From contig NZ_QASN01000022.1 in the NCBI RefSeq assembly GCF_003052585.1, positions 1 to 64,000 on the forward strand: 64,000 nucleotides of DNA, read 5' to 3'. A program made the position numbers and the translations under genes. The number at the start of each line of letters is the position of its first letter. Positions within the stretch are counted from its first letter, which is position 1. The notes under the pieces are model-generated. The model made no database searches, was not told the origin of the DNA, and worked only from the letters and a program-made list of their open reading frames with translations. The DNA is from Pseudomonas mangrovi (lineage in GTDB: Bacteria; Pseudomonadota; Gammaproteobacteria; Pseudomonadales; Pseudomonadaceae). Of the stretch, positions 8,879 through 18,412 are shown in pieces.

Positions 8879-9757
8879 CTAGGCAAGGTCGGCGTTTGCC
8901 TCCAGCAGCGCCATGAAGGCGCGCGTTGCATTGGAAAGGGTTCGCTCGGTGTGGACGATGTAACCGAGCTGGCGAGTCAGCTGGATGCCGGGCAGTTTCA
9001 GCGCCGCTACCTGGCCATCGAGCATGGTGCGCGGCAGTACGCTCCACGCAAGACCGATGGAGACCATCATCTTGATGGTTTCCAGGTAGTTGGTGCTCAT
9101 GCTGATGTTGGGCGTCAGCCGACGTGCCTCGAACAGATCCTTGACGATGTGGTGGGTGAAGGTGTTTTCCCCGGGGAACACCGCCGGCTGGCCGGCGACA
9201 TCCTCGAGGCGGGCGCGCTGCAGCTGCGCCAGCGGGTGTTCCGGGGCGGCGACGAAGTCCAGGGGGTCATTCCAGATTGCGGTGGCCCTGACCGGCGCCC
9301 GGGTCTGCGGCGCCAGGGTAATGACCGCCAGCTCCGCGCGCCCATGCAGAACTTCTTCGTAGGCTACTTCCGAGTCTAGGAAATGGATATCCAGGGAAAC
9401 CTGCGGATGTGCGCGGGTGAATTCGCGCAGCAGTGGTGGCAGGCGGTGCAGGCCGATGTGGTGGCTGGTAGCCAAGGTCAGGCGGCCGCTGATCTCGCCG
9501 GAAAGGTTGCTCAGGGCACGACGCGTGTCGTCGAGCACATTGAGTATCTGGTAGGCGCGCGGCAGCAATGCTCGGCCGGCCTCGGTCAGGCTCACCTCGC
9601 GGCCGAGACGGTCGAACAGCCGGATGCCCAGTTGCTGCTCGAGCCCGGCGATGCGCTTGCTGATCGCAGGCTGAGTCAGGTGCAGACGCTCGCCGGCCTC
9701 GGAGAAGCTGCCGCATTCGGCGATGGCTATGAAGGTGTCGAGGTTGGCGATGTCCAT
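8879..9757 (-). CDS. LysR-family regulator divergent from leuC
   Basis: The 292-residue protein has an N-terminal winged HTH (SFSEAGERLHLTQPAISKRI) and a LysR substrate-binding domain. It is divergent from leuC, the same arrangement as PA3122/leuC in P. aeruginosa. By LysR convention it probably controls leuCDB and itself, but the effector is unknown. A perfect palindrome of LysR type lies between the two genes (9794-9808). I leave the symbol empty because it is not recognisably LeuO. Confidence 0.9.
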   Translation of the reverse strand: MDIANLDTFIAIAECGSFSEAGERLHLTQPAISKRIAGLEQQLGIRLFDRLGREVSLTEAGRALLPRAYQILNVLDDTRRALSNLSGEISGRLTLATSHHIGLHRLPPLLREFTRAHPQVSLDIHFLDSEVAYEEVLHGRAELAVITLAPQTRAPVRATAIWNDPLDFVAAPEHPLAQLQRARLEDVAGQPAVFPGENTFTHHIVKDLFEARRLTPNISMSTNYLETIKMMVSIGLAWSVLPRTMLDGQVAALKLPGIQLTRQLGYIVHTERTLSNATRAFMALLEANADLA

Positions 9758-9793
9758 CGAGTGTTTCTGCAGTTGCGTCGATGTCGGGATTGT

Positions 9794-9808
9794 ATTCCTT
9801 AAGGGAAT
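9794..9808. promoter_or_regulatory. candidate LysR operator between lysR gene and leuC
   Basis: ATTCCTTAAGGGAAT is a 15-bp interrupted dyad (ATTCC-N5-GGAAT) that contains the T-N11-A pattern used by LysR proteins. It lies 37 bp upstream of the regulator start and about 115 bp upstream of leuC, next to an AT-rich stretch (GAATAAAAAATATGAATTTG). The call rests on position and symmetry only. Confidence 0.5.
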
Positions 9809-9923
9809 GCTTTGAATAAAAAATATGAATTTGAGTTATCCGTCAGGAATCCCTAGCATCCTCCCCACAAGCAGCAGGGTTACTCCCGCAGCTGCAGGCA
9901 GAGAACCTGATGAGGATTGTTCA

Positions 9924-11351
9924 ATGGCCGGCAAGACGCTCTATGACAAGCTCTGGGAAATGCATGAGGTGAAGCGTCGCGACGATGGTTCGTCGCTGAT
10001 CTACATCGACCGCCACATTCTCCACGAGGTGACCTCGCCCCAGGCCTTCGAAGGGCTGCGTCTTGCCGGGCGCAAGCCGTGGCGCATCGACGCCAACATC
10101 GCCACCCCGGACCACAACGTGCCCACCACCCGCGCCGAGCGCCAGGGCGGGCTTGAGGCCATCGCCGATGAAGTGTCGCGTATCCAGGTCCAGACCCTGG
10201 ACGAGAACTGCGACGATTTCGGCATTCTCGAATTCAAGATGAACGACGTGCGCCAGGGTATCGTCCATGTGGTCGGTCCGGAGCAGGGCGCCACTCTGCC
10301 GGGCATGACCGTGGTCTGCGGTGATTCGCACACCTCGACCCACGGCGCCTTCGGTGCGCTGGCGCACGGCATCGGCACCTCCGAGGTCGAGCACGTGCTG
10401 GCTACCCAGTGCCTGGTGGCGAAGAAGATGAAGAACATGCAGGTGCGCGTCGAGGGGCAGTTGCCTTTTGGCGTCACCGCCAAGGATATCGTCCTGGCCG
10501 TGATCGGCAGGATCGGCACCGCCGGCGGCAATGGCCACGCCCTGGAGTTTGCCGGCAGCGCCATTCGCGAGCTGTCGCTGGAGGGGCGCATGACCATCTG
10601 CAACATGTCGATCGAGGCGGGCGCCCGCGTCGGCCTGGTGGCCGTCGACGAGAAGACCATCGCCTACGTCAAGGATCGTCCCTTCGCACCCAAGGGCGGC
10701 GACTGGGACAAGGCTGTGGCGCAATGGCAGGGGCTGGTGTCCGACGCCGACGCCGTATTCGATACGGTGGTCGAGTTGCGCGCCGAAGACATCAAGCCGC
10801 AGGTGTCCTGGGGTACCTCGCCGGAAATGGTCCTGGCGGTTGATCAGAATGTCCCCGACCCGGCCCGCGAGAGCGATCCGGTGAAGAAGGACTCGATCAT
10901 CCGTGCGCTCAAGTACATGGGGTTGGCCGCCAACCAGCCGATCACCGACATTCGTCTGGATCGGGTCTTCATCGGTTCCTGCACCAACTCGCGGATCGAG
11001 GACCTGCGCGCCGCCGCCGAGGTGGCCAAGGGACGCAAGGTAGCTGCCACCGTCAAACAGGCGCTGGTGGTGCCGGGCTCCGGCCTGGTCAAGGCGCAGG
11101 CCGAGAAGGAAGGATTGGACAGGATCTTCATCGAGGCCGGTTTCGAGTGGCGCGAGCCGGGCTGCTCCATGTGCCTGGCGATGAATCCGGACAAGCTGGG
11201 CAGTGGCGAGCATTGCGCGTCTACCTCCAACCGCAACTTCGAAGGCCGCCAGGGTGCGGGTGGGCGTACCCACCTGGTCAGTCCGGCGATGGCCGCCGCC
11301 GCGGCGGTGACCGGCCATTTCATCGATGTGCGCGAACTGATCCAGTCCTGA
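9924..11351 (+). CDS. leuC: 3-isopropylmalate dehydratase large subunit
   Basis: With LeuD it isomerises 2-isopropylmalate to 3-isopropylmalate in leucine synthesis. The 475-residue aconitase-type protein shows the cluster ligands in IGSCTNSRIEDL and EPGCSMCLAMNPD and the GDSHTSTHGAFG motif. The ATG at 9924 has GAGGA upstream and begins MAGKTLYDKLWE, the usual LeuC start; the longer frame back to 9825 covers the AT-rich promoter region. leuD follows after 10 bp. Confidence 0.97.
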   Translation: MAGKTLYDKLWEMHEVKRRDDGSSLIYIDRHILHEVTSPQAFEGLRLAGRKPWRIDANIATPDHNVPTTRAERQGGLEAIADEVSRIQVQTLDENCDDFGILEFKMNDVRQGIVHVVGPEQGATLPGMTVVCGDSHTSTHGAFGALAHGIGTSEVEHVLATQCLVAKKMKNMQVRVEGQLPFGVTAKDIVLAVIGRIGTAGGNGHALEFAGSAIRELSLEGRMTICNMSIEAGARVGLVAVDEKTIAYVKDRPFAPKGGDWDKAVAQWQGLVSDADAVFDTVVELRAEDIKPQVSWGTSPEMVLAVDQNVPDPARESDPVKKDSIIRALKYMGLAANQPITDIRLDRVFIGSCTNSRIEDLRAAAEVAKGRKVAATVKQALVVPGSGLVKAQAEKEGLDRIFIEAGFEWREPGCSMCLAMNPDKLGSGEHCASTSNRNFEGRQGAGGRTHLVSPAMAAAAAVTGHFIDVRELIQS

Positions 11352-11361
11352 GGAGATTCCG

Positions 11362-12009
11362 ATGCGAGCCTTTACCCAACACACTGGCCTGGTCTGTCCG
11401 CTGGATCGCGCCAACGTCGATACCGACCAGATCATCCCCAAGCAGTTTCTGAAGTCGATCAAGCGCAGCGGTTTCGGCCCCAACCTGTTCGATGAGTGGC
11501 GCTATCTGGATGTCGGGCAGCCGAACCAGGATTGCTCCAATCGTCCGCTGAACAAGGATTTCGTGCTGAATTTCCCGCGGTATCAGGGCGCCAGCGTGCT
11601 GCTCGCGCGGGAGAACTTCGGCTGTGGCTCCTCCCGCGAGCACGCACCATGGGCATTGGACGAGTACGGCTTTCGCGCCATCATCGCGCCGAGCTTTGCC
11701 GACATCTTCTTCAACAACAGCTTCAAGAACGGTCTGCTGCCGATCGTGCTCGCCGAGACTGAGGTCGATGCGCTGTTCGAGCAGGCCGAGGCCTGTGAGG
11801 GTTATCAATTGACGGTGGACCTGGCGGCGCAGACCGTCACGCGTCCGGACGGCGTGCAGTACGGCTTCGACATCGATGCGTTCCGCAAGCACTGCCTGCT
11901 CAACGGGCTGGACGACATCGGCCTGACCCTGCAGGACCAGGATGCGATCCGCGCCTTCGAGGCAAAGCACCGGCAGAGCAGCCCCTGGCTGTTCGGCGCG
12001 ATCAAGTAA
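11362..12009 (+). CDS. leuD: 3-isopropylmalate dehydratase small subunit
   Basis: This is the swivel-domain partner of LeuC, 215 residues as usual for the family. The N-terminus has the substrate-loop sequence DRANVDTDQIIPKQFLKSI. NFGCGSSREHAPWAL is the conserved loop of the small subunit. It lies 10 bp after leuC with GAGGAG before its ATG and is surely co-transcribed. Confidence 0.96.
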   Translation: MRAFTQHTGLVCPLDRANVDTDQIIPKQFLKSIKRSGFGPNLFDEWRYLDVGQPNQDCSNRPLNKDFVLNFPRYQGASVLLARENFGCGSSREHAPWALDEYGFRAIIAPSFADIFFNNSFKNGLLPIVLAETEVDALFEQAEACEGYQLTVDLAAQTVTRPDGVQYGFDIDAFRKHCLLNGLDDIGLTLQDQDAIRAFEAKHRQSSPWLFGAIK

Positions 12010-12015
12010 ATGGAG

Positions 12016-12043
12016 GGCGGGTTAGGCGTAGCCGTAACCCGCC
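12016..12043. repeat. inverted repeat between leuD and leuB
   Basis: GGCGGGTTA and TAACCCGCC form a perfect 9-bp dyad around a 10-nt loop, 6 bp after the leuD stop. No U tract follows, so it is not a classical terminator. It resembles the small dispersed hairpins seen at 25.4 and 36.4 kb. In P. aeruginosa an extra small gene (PA3119) lies between leuD and leuB; here only this hairpin does. Confidence 0.6.
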
Positions 12044-12097
12044 GAAAAGAGGCACGGCGACGAAATGTCGGGTCTTGCTGAACAAGTGAGGAATGCA

Positions 12098-13180
12098 ATG
12101 AGCAAGCAGATTCTGGTTCTCCCCGGTGACGGCATTGGCCCGGAAATCATGGCCGAGGCGGTCAAGGTGCTGAATCTGGCCAACGACAAGTTCAATCTGG
12201 GCTTCGAGCTGAGCTTCGATGATCTCGGTGGCGCGGCTATTGATCGCTACGGCGTGCCGCTGGCTGACGAGACGCTGGCGCGCGCCCGTGCGGCCGATGC
12301 CGTGTTGCTCGGTGCGGTCGGCGGGCCGAAGTGGGACACCATCGACCCGGCCATACGTCCCGAGCGCGGCCTGCTGAAGATCCGTTCGCAACTGGGCCTG
12401 TTCGGCAACCTGCGTCCGGCCATCCTCTATCCGCAGCTGGCTGAAGCGTCCAGCCTCAAGCCTGAAGTGGTCGCCGGCCTGGATATCCTGATCGTGCGCG
12501 AACTGACCGGTGGTATCTACTTCGGCCAGCCGCGCGAGAGCAAGGTGCTGGAAAACGGCGAACGCATGGCCTACGACACCTTGCCGTACAGCGAAAGCGA
12601 AATCCGCCGTATCGCCAAGGTCGGCTTCGACATGGCCCGCGTGCGCAACGGCAAGCTGTGCTCGGTGGACAAGGCCAACGTGCTGGCTTCCAGTCAGCTG
12701 TGGCGCGCAGTGGTCGAGGAAGTCGCCAAGGACTACCCGGACGTCGAGCTGTCGCACATGTACGTCGACAATGCGGCTATGCAGCTGGTGCGTGCGCCCA
12801 AGCAGTTCGACGTGATCGTCACCGACAACATGTTCGGCGACATCCTCTCCGATGAAGCCTCCATGCTCACCGGTTCCATCGGCATGCTGCCGTCGGCCTC
12901 GCTGGATGCACACAACAAGGGCATGTACGAGCCGTGCCATGGCAGTGCGCCGGATATCGCCGGTCAAGGCATTGCCAACCCCCTGGCGACCATCCTGTCG
13001 GTCTCGATGATGCTGCGTTACAGCTTTGCTCAGGTGGCGGCTGCCGACGCTATCGAACAGGCGGTCAGCCTGGTGCTCGATCAGGGGTTGCGCACCGGCG
13101 ACATCCATTCAGCAGGAACCACGCGAGTGGGAACACGCGAGATGGGCGACGCGGTAGTCGAGGCGTTGCGTAATCTGTAA
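12098..13180 (+). CDS. leuB: 3-isopropylmalate dehydrogenase
   Basis: The enzyme oxidatively decarboxylates 3-isopropylmalate with NAD in leucine synthesis. The 360-residue product has the LPGDGIGPEIM start, RELTGGIYFG and DNMFGDILSDEASML motifs of the isocitrate/isopropylmalate dehydrogenase family. The ATG at 12098 follows GTGAGGA; an in-frame ATG at 12065 would add 11 residues without homology. Confidence 0.97.
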   Translation: MSKQILVLPGDGIGPEIMAEAVKVLNLANDKFNLGFELSFDDLGGAAIDRYGVPLADETLARARAADAVLLGAVGGPKWDTIDPAIRPERGLLKIRSQLGLFGNLRPAILYPQLAEASSLKPEVVAGLDILIVRELTGGIYFGQPRESKVLENGERMAYDTLPYSESEIRRIAKVGFDMARVRNGKLCSVDKANVLASSQLWRAVVEEVAKDYPDVELSHMYVDNAAMQLVRAPKQFDVIVTDNMFGDILSDEASMLTGSIGMLPSASLDAHNKGMYEPCHGSAPDIAGQGIANPLATILSVSMMLRYSFAQVAAADAIEQAVSLVLDQGLRTGDIHSAGTTRVGTREMGDAVVEALRNL

Positions 13181-13234
13181 TCTGTCCGGCCCGTCATGCC
13201 TGGCGGCCGCTTTCTTCTCTGGGGTGCAGTGGTT

Positions 13235-14347
13235 ATGAAACGAGTAGGTCTGATCGGTTGGCGCGGTATGGTCGGCTCCGTTCTCATGCAGCGGATGCTG
13301 GAAGAGCGGGACTTCGACCTGATCGAGCCGGTGTTCTTCACCACCTCCAATGTCGGGGGCGAGGGTCCCGCCATCGGCAAGGACACCGCTGCACTGAAAG
13401 ACGCCTACAGCATCGAAGAGCTCAAGGGGCTCGACGTGATCCTTACCTGTCAGGGTGGCGACTACACCAGCGAAGTCTTCCCCAAGCTGCGCGAAGCCGG
13501 CTGGCAGGGTTACTGGATCGATGCTGCATCCAGTCTGCGCATGGCCGACGACTCGGTGATCGTGCTCGATCCGGTCAATCGCAAGGTCATCGACCAGTCG
13601 CTGGATGCCGGCGCCCGCAACTACATCGGCGGCAACTGCACGGTCAGCCTGATGCTGATGGCGCTGGGCGGTCTGTTCGAGGCGGGTCTGGTCGAGTGGA
13701 TGAGCGCCATGACCTATCAGGCGGCCAGTGGTGCAGGGGCGCAGAACATGCGCGAGCTGATCCGTCAGATGGGCGCGATCAACGCGTCGGTGGCCGATGA
13801 TCTGGCCAATCCGGCCAGTGCCATCCTGGACATCGATCGCAAGGTCGCTGAAGCCATGCGCGGCGAGAGCTTTCCCACTGATCAGTTCGGCGTGCCCCTG
13901 GCCGGCAGCCTGATTCCCTGGATCGACAAGGAACTGCCGAACGGCCAGAGCCGCGAAGAGTGGAAAGGCCAGGCTGAAACCAACAAGATTCTCGGCCGCT
14001 TCAAGAACCCGATTCCGGTCGATGGCATCTGCGTGCGCATCGGCGCGATGCGTTGCCATAGCCAGGCACTGACCATCAAGCTGAACAAGGATGTCCCGCT
14101 GACGGACATCGAGGGACTGATCAGCCAGCACAATCCCTGGGTCAAGCTGGTGCCAAACCAGCGCGACGTGAGCATGCGCGAGCTGAGCCCGACCGCGGTG
14201 ACCGGCACGCTCGGTGTGCCCGTTGGTCGGTTGCGCAAGCTCAACATGGGAACTCAGTACCTGGGTGCGTTCACCGTCGGTGATCAGCTTCTCTGGGGTG
14301 CTGCCGAACCGCTGCGGCGGATGCTGCGTATTCTGCTGGAGCGTTGA
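13235..14347 (+). CDS. asd: aspartate-semialdehyde dehydrogenase
   Basis: The enzyme reduces aspartyl phosphate to the semialdehyde, the branch point to lysine, threonine, methionine and diaminopimelate. The product has 370 residues, the same as in P. aeruginosa. It begins MKRVGLIGWRGMVGSVLM (nucleotide-binding loop), has the active-site cysteine in GGNCTVSLML and RIGAMRCHSQA later on. P. aeruginosa has a second, asd-like gene (PA3116) next in order; it is absent here and fimV follows directly. Confidence 0.96.
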   Translation: MKRVGLIGWRGMVGSVLMQRMLEERDFDLIEPVFFTTSNVGGEGPAIGKDTAALKDAYSIEELKGLDVILTCQGGDYTSEVFPKLREAGWQGYWIDAASSLRMADDSVIVLDPVNRKVIDQSLDAGARNYIGGNCTVSLMLMALGGLFEAGLVEWMSAMTYQAASGAGAQNMRELIRQMGAINASVADDLANPASAILDIDRKVAEAMRGESFPTDQFGVPLAGSLIPWIDKELPNGQSREEWKGQAETNKILGRFKNPIPVDGICVRIGAMRCHSQALTIKLNKDVPLTDIEGLISQHNPWVKLVPNQRDVSMRELSPTAVTGTLGVPVGRLRKLNMGTQYLGAFTVGDQLLWGAAEPLRRMLRILLER

Positions 14348-14523
14348 AAGGCTTTGCCGGGGGAGTACGGCGGGTTTGCTCGCCCGGCAGCTGCTTTATC
14401 GCAGGTGGGGTTCGAAATTGTGGATTGTGTCTGATAACGCGGTGAAAGCCTGAGCGCACAATGCTGGGCAAATCGCCAGGTTGTTGATAAAACACTATCT
14501 GTAAAAGATACTTACCTGAAAAA

Positions 14524-14552
14524 TTGAAAGACTATTCTAGCTTGGCAATACT
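14524..14552 (+). promoter_or_regulatory. candidate sigma-70 promoter of fimV
   Basis: TTGAAA (14524-14529) and AATACT (14547-14552) are separated by 17 bp, in the AT-rich gap 14348-14654 upstream of fimV. This 307-bp gap contains no gene. Its left half has GC-rich imperfect dyads (about 14357-14393) that could terminate asd transcripts but lack a clean U run. Confidence 0.4.
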
Positions 14553-14654
14553 GACTGGGCTGTTTTGCTGAATGGGGAATCGCCTCGGCGATACAGGCAG
14601 CAGAAGTAGAATTCCTCTCGAAGTTCGAGAAAAAAGATAAAAAGGGATGACGCT

Positions 14655-17474
14655 ATGGTTCGGGTTCGCAAACTGGTGCTGGCAATTGCAGCTGCTTCGG
14701 CGCTGTCCTCCGGTGTGGCGCACGCGCTGGGTCTTGGGCAGGTTTCCCTGCAGTCGGCGCTGAATCAACCGCTGGTCGCCGAGATCGAGTTGCTTGAGGT
14801 TCGCGATCTGGAAAACGCGGAAGTGGTCCCTCGTATCGCTTCGGCCGAGGAATTCAACAAAGCAGGCGTTGATCGGCAGTTCTTTCTGACTGACCTGAAA
14901 TTCACCCCGGTCATCAAGCCCGGTGGCAAAAGCGTCATTCGCGTCACTTCGAGCAAGCCGGTTCGCGAGCCTTACCTCAACTTCCTCGTCGAAGTGATCT
15001 GGCCGAACGGCCGCCTGCTGCGCGAATACACCCTGCTGGTGGATCCGCCTCTGTACACGCCGGCTCCGGTGACTTCCAGTCCTGCGCGCATGCCGGCTGT
15101 TGCGCCGAGCCAGACGCCGGTTCGCAGCAGCATCGCTTCTACCGCTCCCGTACGTACTACCGCCCCGACAACCAGCACCGCTTCTACCGCCGCGCCCCTG
15201 CAGGGTAACGAATACCGCACCAATAGCAGTGACACGCTTTGGGAAATCGCCCAGCGTGTCCCGGGCGGCTCGGTTCATCAAGCCATGCTGGCGATCCAGG
15301 ATCTCAATCCCAATGCCTTCATCGACGGCAATATCAACCGTCTGAAGAGCGGTCAGGTTCTGCGTCTGCCCGATGAGCAGCAACTACAGAGCCGTTCGCG
15401 TACCGAGGCTATTGCCCAGGTCGCTCAGCAGAACACTGCCTGGCGCGAGGGGCGTGCCCTGGCTTCGGGTGCGCGTCAGATCGATGCAACCAAACGCAAT
15501 GTGGCGGGTGCGGCGCCTGCTAAGGCCGACGCCGGAGACAGCCTGCGCCTGGTCGCCTCCGACAGCGGCAAGTCCACCTCCGGTAGCGACAAGGGTAATG
15601 CCCAGAGCAAGGCCCTTAGCGACAAGTTGGCGGTTACCCAGGAAAGCCTTGACTCGAGTCGTCGTGAGAACACCGAACTGCAAGGTCGGGTTGATGACCT
15701 GGAGAGCCAGCTTGAGAAGCTGCAGCGTCTGATTCAGTTGAAGGATGACCAGCTGGCGAAAATGCAGGCTGATCTCGCAGCGCAGGAGAAGAGCGCGGCT
15801 GAAGCCAAGGCGGCTGCTCCGGCAGTAGTGCCCGCCGATGAGTTGCGGCCGGCGGAGGCTCCGGTGCCAGACAATGGCAGCGCGCCCAAGGTCGAGCAGG
15901 GGGCAGAACTGGGCGCCGCTCCGCAGCAGGAGGCGACGCCGGACTTCAACTACAGCGAGGAGCCCGCACCCGCGGACCCTCAGGCGCAAAACGAAAAGCC
16001 GGCTGAACAGCCGGCTGTTTCCGTTAAGCCCGAGCCGGTTGCCCCGGTCGCACCGCCGCAGGCTCAGCCCAAGCCGGTGGCTCCGGTAGTCGCGCCCGAG
16101 GCGCCGGCAACCAGCTTCATCGACGATCTGCTGGCCGATCCGCTGATGCTTGGCGTGGTGGGCGGCGGTGCGCTGCTGGTGCTGTTGATCGGTCTGATGA
16201 TTCTGTCCCGTCGCAATGCAATGAAGGAAGCCGAGCTTCAGGAAGCCCTGGCGGCGCAAGACGAAGGTTCCTTCGACGGCTCGATCGGCTTCAACGACAA
16301 CGGCTTCGACAGTCTGGATATCGGTGGAAGCCCAAGCGTCGAGCCGGAAGCGCCGGTTTCTGCGCAGACCGCAGATGCTCTCGGTGAGGCTGACATCTAC
16401 ATCGCTTATGGCAAGTTCGCCCAGGCGGCCGAGCTACTACAGAACGCCATCAACGAAGAGCCTCATCGCGCTGACCTGCGACTGAAGCTGATGGAAGTCT
16501 ATGCCGAGCTCGATGATCGCGAGGGCTTCGCCCGCGAAGAGAACGAGCTGCGTGAAATCGGTGGTGCGGGTGCCCAGCTGGATCAGCTCAAGGCCAAGTA
16601 CCCGGCGATGGTGGCGGTCTCCACTGCTGCGTCCGCATCGATGCTGGAGGACTTCAGCTTCGACAACCTTGATCTGGATGAGAAGCCGCAAACCACCGAG
16701 CCGGCACCGCTGGCTGCCGGCAGCGACCTGGACGATTCCTTCGACCTGAGCCTGGATGATTTGGAAGCAGAACTGGATCGTGATCTTCAGTCTGCCGCTC
16801 CTCAGGCGAGCAACGACTTTGCCGACCTGTCGCTGGATGATCTGTCGCTGTCGAACGAAGCGCCTGCTGCCGACAATCCGGGTTTCGATCTGGATCTCTC
16901 CGGTCCTGCCGCTGGTACCGTGGCGGCGGAGGAGTCCCTTGCCGACTTCGATCTCGAGCTGGATGCTCCTGTAGCCTCCGATAATGGGCTGGCCGACGAC
17001 GAGTTCATGCTCAGTCTCGACGAAGACCTGGGGCTGGATGCGCCTGCTGCTCAGGGCTCGACCGATCTGGGTGCCGATCTCGAGCTGGAAGCTGGCGAGC
17101 TGGATATGCCGGCGGACTTCGACCTGTCGCTGGCCGAGGATGCGCCGGCCGACGCGGCTGCTGACGCTGAAGCAGACGCCTTCCTGTCCGGGCTCGACGA
17201 GGTTGGTGGCGAACTCGATGAGCTTTCTGCTGATCTGCATCTGCCTGCAGAAGAAGTACCAGTTGCCAGTGCGGCGCCTCTTGCAGTCGATGGCGATGAT
17301 GATTTCGACTTCCTCTCCGGCACTGACGAAACCGCTACCAAGCTGGATCTTGCGCGGGCCTACATCGATATGGGCGACACCGAAGGTGCTCGTGACATTC
17401 TCGACGAGGTCATCAGCGAGGGCAGTGTCGCCCAGCAGAGCGAGGCACGCGATTTGCTCGCCGGCCTTTCCTGA
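14655..17474 (+). CDS. fimV: FimV, inner-membrane peptidoglycan-binding polar assembly protein
   Basis: FimV is needed for type IV pilus assembly and twitching and for polar organisation. The 939-residue product starts with a signal peptide ending about residue 25. A LysM-type domain sits near residues 190-240 (RTNSSDTLWEIAQRVPGGS). A coiled coil lies around 320-380, a Pro/Ala-rich linker follows, and a single membrane helix lies near residue 500. A long, very acidic repeat-like cytoplasmic region (LDLDDL/DFDLSL phrases) ends in the TPR-like FimV C-terminal domain (KLDLARAYIDMGDTEGARDI). GGATGACGCT before the ATG is a modest ribosome site. Neighbours match P. aeruginosa PA3115. Confidence 0.95.
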   Translation: MVRVRKLVLAIAAASALSSGVAHALGLGQVSLQSALNQPLVAEIELLEVRDLENAEVVPRIASAEEFNKAGVDRQFFLTDLKFTPVIKPGGKSVIRVTSSKPVREPYLNFLVEVIWPNGRLLREYTLLVDPPLYTPAPVTSSPARMPAVAPSQTPVRSSIASTAPVRTTAPTTSTASTAAPLQGNEYRTNSSDTLWEIAQRVPGGSVHQAMLAIQDLNPNAFIDGNINRLKSGQVLRLPDEQQLQSRSRTEAIAQVAQQNTAWREGRALASGARQIDATKRNVAGAAPAKADAGDSLRLVASDSGKSTSGSDKGNAQSKALSDKLAVTQESLDSSRRENTELQGRVDDLESQLEKLQRLIQLKDDQLAKMQADLAAQEKSAAEAKAAAPAVVPADELRPAEAPVPDNGSAPKVEQGAELGAAPQQEATPDFNYSEEPAPADPQAQNEKPAEQPAVSVKPEPVAPVAPPQAQPKPVAPVVAPEAPATSFIDDLLADPLMLGVVGGGALLVLLIGLMILSRRNAMKEAELQEALAAQDEGSFDGSIGFNDNGFDSLDIGGSPSVEPEAPVSAQTADALGEADIYIAYGKFAQAAELLQNAINEEPHRADLRLKLMEVYAELDDREGFAREENELREIGGAGAQLDQLKAKYPAMVAVSTAASASMLEDFSFDNLDLDEKPQTTEPAPLAAGSDLDDSFDLSLDDLEAELDRDLQSAAPQASNDFADLSLDDLSLSNEAPAADNPGFDLDLSGPAAGTVAAEESLADFDLELDAPVASDNGLADDEFMLSLDEDLGLDAPAAQGSTDLGADLELEAGELDMPADFDLSLAEDAPADAAADAEADAFLSGLDEVGGELDELSADLHLPAEEVPVASAAPLAVDGDDDFDFLSGTDETATKLDLARAYIDMGDTEGARDILDEVISEGSVAQQSEARDLLAGLS

Positions 17475-17476
17475 CA

Positions 17477-18352
17477 GTGAGTTCAGTAGTACCAACAGCG
17501 GCAGCCGAAACGGCTGCCGCTGGCGTTTCCAGGATCGCCCTGGGCGTCGAATACAAGGGCAGTCGTTATCGCGGCTTTCAGCGTCAGCGGGCCGGAGTCG
17601 CGTCGATTCAGGAGGCGCTGGAAAAGGCGATCTCCAAGGTGGCAGGAGGGCATCCGGTTACGCTCAGCTGTGCTGGTCGTACCGATGCGTTGGTGCATGC
17701 CTGCGGCCAGGTGGTGCATTTCGACACCACCGTCGAGCGCAGCATGCATGCCTGGGTCATGGGTTCGAATCTCAACCTGCCGGGTGACATCAGCGTCACC
17801 TGGGCGCAGAAGATGCCGTCACACTTCGACGCGCGCTTCAGCGCGATGGCGCGGCGTTATCGCTATGTCATCTACAACGATCAGATCCGGCCTGCGCAGA
17901 TGGCCGAAGAGGTGACCTGGAATCATCGCCCGCTCGATCTTGCGCGGATGCGCGAGGCGGCTCGGGTTTTCGTCGGCACCCATGACTTCAGTGCGTTTCG
18001 TGCCCGGCAGTGCCAAGCCAAATCGCCGGTAAAGACGGTGCATCACCTCGAGTTCTTTGAGCAGGGGCGTTTCATTGTTCTCGACATCCGCGCCAATGCC
18101 TTTCTACACCACATGGTGCGCAATCTGGCCGGAGTACTGATGACCATTGGTGCCGGGGAGCGGCCGGTGGAATGGGCGGCGGAGGTGCTCGAATCGCGCC
18201 TGCGCCGAACCGGCGGCGTCACTGCCCATCCTTACGGGCTCTACCTGGTCGAGGTCGACTACCCGGCGGAGTTCGACCTGCCCAGGCGCTTTCTCGGTCC
18301 GCACTTTCTCTCCGGACTGCCGGATTGTCGTGGTGCGAGTCTGTGCGAATGA
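17477..18352 (+). CDS. truA: tRNA pseudouridine(38-40) synthase
   Basis: The enzyme isomerises uridines 38-40 in the tRNA anticodon arm. The 291-residue product carries EYKGSRYRGFQRQ and the catalytic aspartate in CAGRTDALVHACGQV; most TruA proteins have Gly where this has Leu after DA. The GTG at 17477 starts two bases after the fimV stop, so translation may be coupled. The first 20 residues are an Ala-rich lead before the conserved domain, so the true start could be slightly later. Confidence 0.93.
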   Translation: MSSVVPTAAAETAAAGVSRIALGVEYKGSRYRGFQRQRAGVASIQEALEKAISKVAGGHPVTLSCAGRTDALVHACGQVVHFDTTVERSMHAWVMGSNLNLPGDISVTWAQKMPSHFDARFSAMARRYRYVIYNDQIRPAQMAEEVTWNHRPLDLARMREAARVFVGTHDFSAFRARQCQAKSPVKTVHHLEFFEQGRFIVLDIRANAFLHHMVRNLAGVLMTIGAGERPVEWAAEVLESRLRRTGGVTAHPYGLYLVEVDYPAEFDLPRRFLGPHFLSGLPDCRGASLCE

Positions 18353-18412
18353 GCGTCTTGCAGCGCGATCTGCTTTTGCTAATATCCAGGCTCTTTTTGA
18401 GGTAACCAGCAT